A stretch of 5,344 nucleotides of DNA from assembly GCA_017883345.1 (NCBI GenBank), contig JADGNT010000414.1:1-5344 (forward strand), in the 5' to 3' direction. The position numbers were made by a program, and so were the translations under genes. Below the pieces are notes generated by a model that was not told the DNA's origin, ran no database searches, and was given only the letters and a program-made list of their open reading frames with translations. The first letter of the stretch is position 1. Each line of letters opens with the position of its first letter. Shown here in pieces: positions 1 to 5,241 of the stretch. This DNA is from Candidatus Solibacter sp. Lineage in GTDB: Bacteria; Acidobacteriota; Terriglobia; Bryobacterales; Bryobacteraceae.

Positions 1-204
1 ATAAAGCGGCACCACCACGCGGCCTGGCAGGATGGGCAACGGAGCATACGGAGCGTCGTTCGCCGGCCCCGGCTTCGGCACGGACAAAGGCGCGGGAAGC
101 GGAGGCAGGGTGGCGCGTGGAGCATTCTGTGCACTGCCGTTGGTCACCGCCAGCGCCATCAGCAGCAGCGCGGGGAAAGCGGCCCCGATGGTTTTTCTTG
201 GCAT
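1..204 (-). CDS. N-terminus of an exported proline-rich protein (partial, runs off left edge)
   Basis: The reading frame starts at an ATG on the minus strand at 204 and stays open for 68 codons to the window edge, so the C-terminal part is missing. Seen: a short basic start (MPRK), a hydrophobic core (about residues 6-20, rich in Ala and Leu) and a small-residue site near GSA-Q at residue 26, which together make a plausible Sec signal peptide. The next 40 residues are rich in proline and alanine, as in a flexible linker of a secreted or cell-envelope protein. The start lies 4 bases after the stop of the gene upstream of it, and an AGGG sequence lies just before the ATG, so the two are probably cotranscribed. 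Function is not recognisable from this fragment. Confidence is good that the frame is coding, low for any role. Confidence 0.6.
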   Translation of the reverse strand, partial: MPRKTIGAAFPALLLMALAVTNGSAQNAPRATLPPLPAPLSVPKPGPANDAPYAPLPILPGRVVVPLY

Positions 205-208
205 AACC

Positions 209-877
209 CTACGGCTGCAGCTTCAGCGTAGCTTTTCCGGCGGGACCGCTGTAAATCAGTTCGAGCGACTGGATGCCCTTCGTCTTCCCTCCGTACCGGA
301 AGAAAATCAGGCCCGCCACGGGAAGCGCGCGGTCTCCTTCGGGTAACGTGGCTTTCTGCACCTTCTGTTCCATGGCCCGCCGTTCCGGGAACGACATCTT
401 GGGTACCGGGGGCGGGTCGTTGGACTGACCCTCACCGCCACCTCCGCCAGTGCTCATGCTGGATTTCTTCTCGACCTTAACCGGCGGCTCCCACTCGGGA
501 TCCTTGAGCGAGCTGAGAACTACCCCGTAAGGCTGGCCGGGCAAGAGCGCCTTCTTCCCGTTGACGCGCAGCGAAAAGTCGTCGATGCTTAGCTTGGTCC
601 GCGCCCCGTCCGCGCCGAAAAACCCCGTTTCGACCACGACATAGTCCTCCGTGGCGAGCGTCCCTTGCGGCGTGCCGACGCCGTGTCCCGTGAACTCGGC
701 CGCGATCGTCACCGTGCCCGCCTGAGCGTGGGCCTGGTACTCGGCTGGAGAAATCCGCGGCGGCATGCCCTTCGACTCGTTGACCGCCGCCGGGTTGCCT
801 GGCGGGGTCTGCCCTTGCGCACACAGGCAGAGGGCGGTGATCCAGACACCAGTTTTCAACACAGGAGAAAGTCGCAT
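209..877 (-). CDS. Exported protein of unknown function (222 aa)
   Basis: I cannot assign a function. Seen: a likely Sec signal peptide at residues 1-22 (basic MRLSPVLK, hydrophobic VWITALCLCA, then QGQ), so the mature protein is periplasmic or outside the cell; the cysteines at 17 and 19 do not form a clear lipobox. Residues 40-125 look like a beta-rich domain (TVTIAAEFTGHGV, EDYVVVETGFFG, FSLRVNGKK). Residues 136-160 form a low-complexity linker with a Gly run followed by PPPVPK. Residues 161-222 form a charged helix (PERRAMEQKVQ), then AGLIFFRYGGKTK and a closing strand LELIYSGPAGKATLKL. Inference: two small beta units joined by a flexible hinge, a type of protein I associate with Acidobacteriota. 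It is the first gene of a minus-strand pair, 4 bases before the next start. No strong Shine-Dalgarno is visible, only GGA touching the ATG. The opposite strand also has open frames here, but none with a signal peptide or recognisable domain. Confidence 0.75.
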   Translation of the reverse strand: MRLSPVLKTGVWITALCLCAQGQTPPGNPAAVNESKGMPPRISPAEYQAHAQAGTVTIAAEFTGHGVGTPQGTLATEDYVVVETGFFGADGARTKLSIDDFSLRVNGKKALLPGQPYGVVLSSLKDPEWEPPVKVEKKSSMSTGGGGGEGQSNDPPPVPKMSFPERRAMEQKVQKATLPEGDRALPVAGLIFFRYGGKTKGIQSLELIYSGPAGKATLKLQP

Positions 878-897
878 TCCAACTTACAAGCTAACAT

Positions 898-913
898 AAC
901 CGGGCATCCGGTT
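898..913. repeat. Perfect 6-bp inverted repeat in divergent intergenic region (possible operator)
   Basis: AACCGG and CCGGTT are separated by GCAT. The palindrome sits about 21-36 bases upstream of the minus-strand start at 877 and overlaps a weak -10-like TATGTT read on the minus strand (894-899). This is where a dimeric repressor or activator might bind. The stem is short and made largely of CCGG, so chance occurrence in a GC-rich genome is quite possible. Confidence 0.25.
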
Positions 914-940
914 CCCGGCGACCGCTTCCTCGGTGCTCTC

Positions 941-997
941 CTTGCCTTTGCCTTTCTCTGCGCTTATCTCTGCGTTCTCTGCGTCTCAGCGTTGAAC
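941..997. repeat. Pyrimidine-rich TCTC(T/A)GCG repeat cluster
   Basis: Four copies of TCTC(T/A)GCG occur at 955-962, 967-974, 976-983 and 984-991, preceded by the related CTTGCCTTTGCC tract at 941-952. The spacing is 12, 9 and 8 bases, so this is a cluster and not a strict tandem array. It lies between two divergent genes and contains no convincing gene. I recall similar TCTGCG-rich tracts as dispersed intergenic sequence in several bacterial phyla. That it is such a dispersed element here is inference from resemblance. Confidence 0.5.
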
Positions 998-1033
998 CTC
1001 ATCCCGCAAACTCCACACACCCCCGACTTCAGC

Positions 1034-1039
1034 TACATT
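1034..1039 (+). promoter_or_regulatory. Possible -10 box for the nuclease gene
   Basis: TACATT lies 17 bases before the ATG at 1057 and is the best -10-like hexamer in the short stretch after the TCTCTGCG cluster. No matching -35 box is evident at 16-18 bases upstream. If it is used, the leader would be only about ten bases and would contain no Shine-Dalgarno sequence, which suggests near-leaderless translation. Confidence 0.2.
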
Positions 1040-1056
1040 GAAGCTGTGTTCGCCGC

Positions 1057-2547
1057 ATGAAGACCGCCGTCATCCGCGACCTGGCGCAGATCCGCGCCCA
1101 AATCGAGGAGTTCCTCAAAAGCGCGCGTGAGCCCGCTCTGCTCGAACCCGGCGAGGAACTCCTTCCTCTCACCGCCGAAAACTACGCGCTCGAAATGCGC
1201 GGCTCGCGACTCACTCTTCAGGCCTGGGACCGGACGCGCAACTGGAGCCGCCGCCTGACCGCCATCACCGAGGCCACCAACGCGCGCCTCGCCATGACGG
1301 TGGAACGCTTTGCCCGCCGCGAAGGCCAGATGTTCCTGCTCGATCTCGGCCGCCGCTCCGGCGCGGAACTCGGCAAGCGCACCGGCCGCCTGGTGTTCCG
1401 CGAGCGCTTCCGCCTCTTCCTGCGCCGCCAGTTTCCCGAGTGGACGCTGGCCGAAGTCAGCGCCGAGGCCGATCTCGCACACTCCCTCTCCCCTGCCTTC
1501 CCGCGCGCCTACCTCAAGCACGGGCAGCACGGTTGGGCCGCCATCGCCTGCCCCCCCGAGGCCGATCCCGCCGCCGTGCTCTCCTTCGGCCTCATCTGGC
1601 TCGCCTACCTGCGCGCGCGCGAGCACCGCGTGGCACTCGTTGGACTCGCGCTCTACCTCCCCGCCGGCCAGGAGCGCGCCGCCGCACTCCGCGTCCTCTG
1701 CCTCGATCCCCAGTCCGCCCGCTTCGAACTCTTCACCTATACCAGCGACGACGTCCTGCTGCGCGCCGAACCGCACGATTACGGCAATCTCGATACCCAC
1801 CTCGAACCCTGCCGCCGCCCCGAGCCCAACATCGCCGAACCCTGGCAGCAGATCGCCGCTCTCCCCGGCGTGGAGCGCATTCCCAAACACGATGGACGCA
1901 CCAGCCTGCGCGTGCGCGGCATCGAGTTCGCCGAACTCTCCGGCCGCGACCTCCTCTTCGGACTCGGCGAACGCCGGCCCGCGCGTGCGCATCATGCGCC
2001 AGAAATCGCCCGCCTCGCCGAAGAGCTCGATCGCGCGCGCTCGGCCGGCGCCGATACCGCGCACCCGCTCTACCGCCAGTATCCCGAGGCGTGGTTGGAA
2101 TCTCTGGCGCGCGCCCAAATCGAAACCCTCGATGCCACGCTGCGCCGCGACCCCATCTACGGACAGGTGCCCGCATTTGTCGCGGGAGAGCGCGGCATCC
2201 TCGATCTGCTGGCGGTGGATCACACCGGCCGGCTCACCGTGGTGGAGTTGAAGGCCAGCGCCGATCCGCACCTTCCGCTCCAGGCGCTCGACTACTGGAT
2301 CCGTGTCAAATGGCACCTGGACGCCCGAGAGTTTTCCGCCAACGGCTACTTTCCCGGCATCGAACTGCGCCCCGATGCGCCGCGCCTCTTGCTGGTCTCG
2401 CCCTCGCTCGAATTTCACCCCACCACGGAGACCATATTGAGCTTTTTCGCACCTGGCATTGAGGTGGAGCGCGTCGGCCTGGCGGTAGAATGGCGTAGGG
2501 GGCTGCACGTCATGTTTCGCCTCAACGGCGCGCAGCGTCCACAGTGA
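1057..2547 (+). CDS. PD-(D/E)XK nuclease-domain protein, NucS/EndoMS-like C-terminus (496 aa)
   Basis: The C-terminal part (about residues 340-480) carries the full signature of a PD-(D/E)XK nuclease: E348 in PEAWLE (motif I), D383 in GILDLL, E397 and K399 in VVELKA, then Q409 and Y413 in LQALDYW. From family knowledge, D followed 14 residues later by E-x-K, then Q and Y about 10 and 14 residues after the K, is the pattern of the NucS/EndoMS catalytic domain, which cuts DNA with Mg2+. Residues 1-335 match nothing I recognise; they are rich in Arg, Leu and Glu, with an amphipathic start, a hydrophobic segment (VLSFGLIWLAYL, 175-186), and do not resemble the N-terminal DNA-binding domain of NucS. 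There is no signal peptide, so it is presumably cytoplasmic. Inference: a DNA-acting nuclease or a nuclease-fold regulator. The stop overlaps the first possible start of the next gene (GTGA). The antisense frame is open for almost as long, but only this strand shows a domain. Confidence 0.85.
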   Translation: MKTAVIRDLAQIRAQIEEFLKSAREPALLEPGEELLPLTAENYALEMRGSRLTLQAWDRTRNWSRRLTAITEATNARLAMTVERFARREGQMFLLDLGRRSGAELGKRTGRLVFRERFRLFLRRQFPEWTLAEVSAEADLAHSLSPAFPRAYLKHGQHGWAAIACPPEADPAAVLSFGLIWLAYLRAREHRVALVGLALYLPAGQERAAALRVLCLDPQSARFELFTYTSDDVLLRAEPHDYGNLDTHLEPCRRPEPNIAEPWQQIAALPGVERIPKHDGRTSLRVRGIEFAELSGRDLLFGLGERRPARAHHAPEIARLAEELDRARSAGADTAHPLYRQYPEAWLESLARAQIETLDATLRRDPIYGQVPAFVAGERGILDLLAVDHTGRLTVVELKASADPHLPLQALDYWIRVKWHLDAREFSANGYFPGIELRPDAPRLLLVSPSLEFHPTTETILSFFAPGIEVERVGLAVEWRRGLHVMFRLNGAQRPQ

Positions 2548-2552
2548 CCTCT

Positions 2553-3419
2553 ATGCTCAAAGTCCTGAAGCAAGCCAAGTCCGCCTTCTCCCTGCTGAGC
2601 GCGGACGAAATTCGCAAGCAGGCCGAAATACCCCTGCATTTCGGCCTGGTGGCCGATAGCAGCGGCGCTTATGCGGAAATGGAGGAGTTCCTGGTGCCCT
2701 CCACGCTGCCGCGTCCGGAATGGCGCCGGCGCATGTGCCAGGTGCATCGCGCCAACGATGCCGACGTGCCCGCCAACGTGGATATCGTGCTCTACGAACC
2801 CGGCCTTCCCTGCCCCGCGGGCTCGTACACCTTTTATCGCGGCCATCCCGGCGTCACCTGCGCCGAGATCCTGAAGGACAAGACAGATGTGGATCTCGCG
2901 TTGGGGCGTCAGTTCCTGCCCTTCCGCCGCCCGGTGGTGGAGCGCATCATCCAAATGGTGTCGCAAGAGAACGCCTTGTTCGCCGTCGCCACGGCGCTGC
3001 CCAACGTCGTCCCGAACCTGATCGAATTCCCCTGGGTGTTCGGCGAGTTCGCTTCCGATACCGCCTTCCTCACCGTGAATCAAGCACGCATGGCGTTCCA
3101 GATCGCCGCCGCCTGCGGCAAGCAGGTCGGGCTGGGCAAGCAGAAGGGCGCGATGCTGACGATTGCCGCCGGGGCCTTCGGCTGGCGCGCGCTGGCCCGC
3201 GAACTGGTGGGCCACATCCCGCTGGGTGGCGGATTGATCCCCAAGGGCGCCATCGCCTATGCCGGCACCTACCTGGCCGGCAAGGGCCTGGAATACCTCC
3301 ACGTGCATGACGGTGCGCCCAACGCCGCGCAGCGCAAGCAACTCTATCGGGAGGGCCTGGAGCGCGGCCGCAGCTTCGCCAAAACCGTGCATCTGGGCGC
3401 CAGGGACAGACAAGACTGA
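2553..3419 (+). CDS. DUF697-like protein with possible degenerate GTPase N-terminus (288 aa)
   Basis: The C-terminal half (about residues 135-250) looks like DUF697, a family often joined to Era-like GTPases (as in YcjF): QENALFAVATALPNVVP, then FLTVNQARMAFQIAAACGK, then a glycine-rich hydrophobic stretch GGGLIPKGAIAYAGTYLAG that may touch or enter the membrane. The N-terminal half looks like a G domain without its nucleotide site: PLHFGLVADSSGAYAEMEEFL occupies the place of a P-loop but lacks GKS/T, and VDIVLYEPGLP resembles a Walker B/switch II strand. This pseudo-GTPase reading is my inference. Start choice: ATG at 2553, 5 bases after the previous stop; a GTG at 2544 overlapping that stop would add three residues. 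Neither has a clear ribosome binding site, so translation is probably coupled to the nuclease gene. The last residues (RDRQD) are encoded inside a large inverted repeat. Confidence 0.8.
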   Translation: MLKVLKQAKSAFSLLSADEIRKQAEIPLHFGLVADSSGAYAEMEEFLVPSTLPRPEWRRRMCQVHRANDADVPANVDIVLYEPGLPCPAGSYTFYRGHPGVTCAEILKDKTDVDLALGRQFLPFRRPVVERIIQMVSQENALFAVATALPNVVPNLIEFPWVFGEFASDTAFLTVNQARMAFQIAAACGKQVGLGKQKGAMLTIAAGAFGWRALARELVGHIPLGGGLIPKGAIAYAGTYLAGKGLEYLHVHDGAPNAAQRKQLYREGLERGRSFAKTVHLGARDRQD

Positions 3420-3473
3420 CATGAATTTCCGGCGCAGTTTGCCGGAAATTCGCTGTCGGTCCTGTCTGTTCCC
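3403..3473. repeat. Long imperfect inverted repeat (31/33-base arms, 7-base loop)
   Basis: Arms 3403-3433 and 3441-3473 enclose the loop GCAGTTT. The inner 11 base pairs (3423-3433 with 3441-3451, GAATTTCCGGC) are perfect. Over the full arms I count 28 Watson-Crick pairs, two G-U pairs, one mismatch and two one-base bulges. The left arm covers the last codons and the stop of the preceding gene. No T-run follows, so a classic intrinsic terminator is not shown. It could still end transcription, protect the 3' end of the mRNA, or be a copy of a dispersed palindromic repeat. Confidence 0.75.
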
Positions 3474-3502
3474 GGGTTTGCCCTGTGTGTCCCTCGATTT
3501 GC
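3460..3502. repeat. Imperfect tandem repeat, 21-base period
   Basis: TCCTGTCTGTTCCCGGGTTTG (3460-3480) is followed directly by CCCTGTGTGTCCCTCGATTTG (3481-3501), with 15 of 21 positions identical. The first unit overlaps the right arm of the long inverted repeat, which suggests that repeat and hairpin belong to one composite element. A short GCCGC-CATT-GCGGC hairpin follows at 3501-3514. Confidence 0.4.
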
Positions 3503-3542
3503 CGCCATTGCGGCGTAAACCTTTCGGCCATCTCACGCGTCG

Positions 3543-3548
3543 TACAAT
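3543..3548 (+). promoter_or_regulatory. Probable -10 box of the exported-protein/reductase operon
   Basis: TACAAT matches the sigma-70 -10 consensus at five of six positions. It lies 33 bases before the ATG at 3576, giving a leader of about 20 bases that contains the ribosome binding site. No good -35 hexamer is seen at the usual 16-18 base distance (the region reads ACCTTTCGG), so strength or sigma-factor type cannot be judged. It follows the long hairpin directly, consistent with a new transcription unit starting here. Confidence 0.45.
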
Positions 3549-3563
3549 GTAGTGAAGAAATCT

Positions 3564-3570
3564 AAGGGGA
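3564..3570 (+). promoter_or_regulatory. Strong ribosome binding site that fixes the start at 3576
   Basis: AAGGGGA ends 5 bases before the ATG at 3576. An in-frame GTG at 3552 would place this purine-rich site inside the coding region and put eight extra polar residues before the signal peptide. The site therefore argues for the ATG. Confidence 0.75.
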
Positions 3571-3575
3571 CGATT

Positions 3576-4502
3576 ATGCGCTTGATTTATGCCGGAATCG
3601 TTTTAGTCTGTGCAACTCTCGGGTTCGCCGACACCATCACGCTGAAAAGCGGCCGCGTGATCAATGGCACATATCTCGGCGGCACCGCCCGCACCGTGCG
3701 CGTCGACGATGGCGTCAACGTGCGGACCCTCGACGTCTCCGATATCCTCCGCATCGAGTTTGGCGGCAACTCTTCGGAAAGCTCGGCCCGAACCTCAGGT
3801 AGATCTTCCGACGGCCCGACCCTCCGAAGGGCGCCCTCAAGTTCGAGTTCCGACTCCAGTGACGTGCCCACCCTGCGGAGGGCCGACTCGAGTTCGAGTT
3901 CCGACTCGGACCGGGACCCGGACCGCCCGGTCTTGCGGCGCACGGAAAACGTGATGCGTCCCGACGCGCCGCCTGCTCCCCCACCCGCCATGGCAACCAG
4001 CGGCACGCTTCCCGCCGGCACCAACCTGGTGATCCGCATGATCGAGGCGGTGGATTCGGAGACCAACCGGGTGGGCCAGAGCTTCCGCGCCAGTCTGGAT
4101 CAGCCGGTGATGGTGGACGGCGAAACCGTGATCCCGCGCGGCGCCGATGCGGTGGTCAAACTGGTGGACTCCAAGGACTCCGGCAAGCTTACCGGCCGCG
4201 CCGACCTGACGCTCTCGCTGCAATCGGTGAGTATCAACGGGCACTTCGTGGATATCAACACGCAGAGCATCAAGAAGGAAAGCGCTTCGCAAGGCGAGAA
4301 GACGGCGAAAGTGGCCGGCGGCACGGCGGTGGCGGGCGCCATCATTGGCGCCATCGCCGGCGGCGGCAAGGGCGCGGCCATCGGCGCCGGCGCCGGCGCG
4401 GCGGCGGGCGCTGGCTCGCAGGTGATCCTCGGCGGCCAGCGCGTGCGCATTCCGTCGGAAACGCGGCTCACCTTCGTGCTCGACAACGCGGCTCATTTTT
4501 GA
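3576..4502 (+). CDS. Exported protein: Sm-like domain, Ser/Asp-rich repeats, glycine zipper (308 aa)
   Basis: Domains in order: signal peptide 1-18 ([18 protein letters not shown], cut before DT); a small beta domain 19-63 ([18 protein letters not shown] to DILRIEFG) of the Sm/Lsm-like type; a Ser/Asp/Arg-rich linker 64-140 with the motif P(T/V)LRR at 81, 98 and 118; a beta-rich domain about 143-230 ([39 protein letters not shown]); a glycine-zipper segment about 247-280 ([28 protein letters not shown]); and a short closing strand ([13 protein letters not shown]). The 143-230 domain recalls the LPAGT...IPRG pattern of the VirB10/TrbI beta barrel, but this is weak resemblance only. Glycine zippers often pack in or against membranes. 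Inference: a periplasmic or envelope-associated structural protein. No enzyme motif is seen. Its TGA overlaps the ATG of the reductase gene by one base (TGATG), so both are probably made from one mRNA. Confidence 0.85.
   Translation: MRLIYAGIVLVCATLGFADTITLKSGRVINGTYLGGTARTVRVDDGVNVRTLDVSDILRIEFGGNSSESSARTSGRSSDGPTLRRAPSSSSSDSSDVPTLRRADSSSSSDSDRDPDRPVLRRTENVMRPDAPPAPPPAMATSGTLPAGTNLVIRMIEAVDSETNRVGQSFRASLDQPVMVDGETVIPRGADAVVKLVDSKDSGKLTGRADLTLSLQSVSINGHFVDINTQSIKKESASQGEKTAKVAGGTAVAGAIIGAIAGGGKGAAIGAGAGAAAGAGSQVILGGQRVRIPSETRLTFVLDNAAHF
3816..3941 (+). repeat. In-frame 51-bp tandem repeat inside the exported protein
   Basis: Codons 81-97 (3816-3866) and the copy starting at codon 98 (3867) both encode PTLRRA followed by a Ser/Asp run, and the DNA shares AGTTCGAGTTCCGACTC in both. 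A third, truncated unit begins at codon 118 (3927, PVLRR). The repeat expands a flexible, charged linker between two folded domains. Such tracts can vary in copy number between strains. Confidence 0.6.
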
Positions 4503-5239
4503 TGAAACAACCCGCAGCGATTGTTACCGGCGGCAGCCGTGGAATCGGCCGCGCCATCGCCACCGAGCTGGCGAAAACTCATCGGGTGATTGCCACTTAC
4601 CGCGGGCGTAAGGACGCAGCGGATTCCTTGCGCGAGGAGACCGGCTGCGAGATCTTTCAGTGCGAGATCGCGAACCGCGAGGATCGCGCTGGGCTGCTCG
4701 CCTTCGCCCGCCAGCGGTTTGAAAAACTCGACCTGCTGATCAACAACGCCGGCATGGCCCCGCGCGAACGCCGCGATCTGCTGGAGGCCACCGAAGAGAG
4801 CTTCGACGAGCTGATCGCAACCAACCTGAAGGGCCCCCACTTCCTGACCCAGCAGGCGGCGCGCTGGATGACCGAAACCGGCGAGGGCCGCATCGCCTTC
4901 GTCACTTCGATTTCCTCCTACACCGCCAGTGTGAACCGCGGCGAGTATTGCATCTCCAAGGCCGCCCTCAGCATGACCGTGGCGCTCTATGCGCAGCGCC
5001 TGGCGGAGGTGGGCATCAAGGTCTTCGAGATCCGCCCCGGCATCATCCGCACCGACATGATCGCCAAGGTGGAAAAGGCGTACGACGAGAAGATCGCCGC
5101 CGGCCTGCTCCCGCAGCGCCGCATGGGCGAAGCGAGCGACGTCGCCAAAGCCGTCCGCGCCATCGCCGACGGGCTGCTGGATTACTCCACCGGCCAGATC
5201 CTCAACGTCGACGGCGGCTTCAGCCTGCGCAGCCTGTAA
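4502..5239 (+). CDS. Short-chain dehydrogenase/reductase, 3-oxoacyl-ACP reductase-like (PRK12745 type, 245 aa)
   Basis: A classical SDR with a complete set of motifs: cofactor site TGGSRGIG at 9-16, NNAG at 81-84, structural Asn108 (TNLKG), and the catalytic residues Ser136 (VTSIS), Tyr149 and Lys153 (YCISK), then RPG at 178-180 and a closing STGQILNVDGG. Length is usual for the family. Arg13 and the YRGRKD stretch after the second strand suggest NADPH. The pattern NRGEYCISKAALSM and the C-terminal STGQ...VDGG resemble entries annotated as 3-ketoacyl-ACP reductase, but SDR substrates cannot be read from sequence and many such proteins act on sugars or other alcohols, so no fabG symbol is given. 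Cytoplasmic. The ATG at 4502 overlaps the previous stop; a TTG one codon earlier is less likely. No Shine-Dalgarno is visible, so it probably depends on translational coupling. Confidence 0.92.
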   Translation: MKQPAAIVTGGSRGIGRAIATELAKTHRVIATYRGRKDAADSLREETGCEIFQCEIANREDRAGLLAFARQRFEKLDLLINNAGMAPRERRDLLEATEESFDELIATNLKGPHFLTQQAARWMTETGEGRIAFVTSISSYTASVNRGEYCISKAALSMTVALYAQRLAEVGIKVFEIRPGIIRTDMIAKVEKAYDEKIAAGLLPQRRMGEASDVAKAVRAIADGLLDYSTGQILNVDGGFSLRSL

Positions 5240-5241
5240 TC

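Noticed and set aside
32..346. Plus-strand frame of 104 codons at the left end
   Set aside because: It crosses two minus-strand frames that both carry signal peptides, and has no ribosome binding site or domain.
665..1060. Plus-strand frame of 131 codons through the intergenic region
   Set aside because: It overlaps the start of the 222-residue exported protein and passes through the TCTCTGCG repeats; its Leu/Cys-rich part comes from the repeat.
1310..2462. Other plus-strand frames of 313 and 340 codons inside the nuclease gene
   Set aside because: Their products are Ser/Pro/Ala- or Arg/Pro-rich, as expected for shifted frames of GC-rich coding DNA.
1033..2508. Antisense open frame of 491 codons, nearly as long as the nuclease gene
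   Set aside because: Long antisense frames are common in very GC-rich genes. This one has a repetitive Gly/Ala/Glu composition and no recognisable domain, while the plus-strand frame has an intact PD-(D/E)XK signature.
3424..3450. Hairpin as a standard intrinsic terminator
   Set aside because: The stem is strong, but no T-run follows on either strand, so it is listed as a repeat only.
2415..3536. Antisense open frame of 373 codons opposite the DUF697 gene
   Set aside because: It runs across the long inverted repeat and the end of the nuclease gene, has no domain, and lies opposite a gene with a recognisable family.
3552..3575. Longer N-terminus (GTG start) for the exported protein
   Set aside because: The strong AAGGGGA site lies inside this extension, and the signal peptide begins properly only at the ATG at 3576.
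3837..4496. Antisense frame of 219 codons opposite the exported protein
   Set aside because: His/Ala/Arg-rich shadow with no domain; the plus strand has a ribosome binding site and signal peptide.
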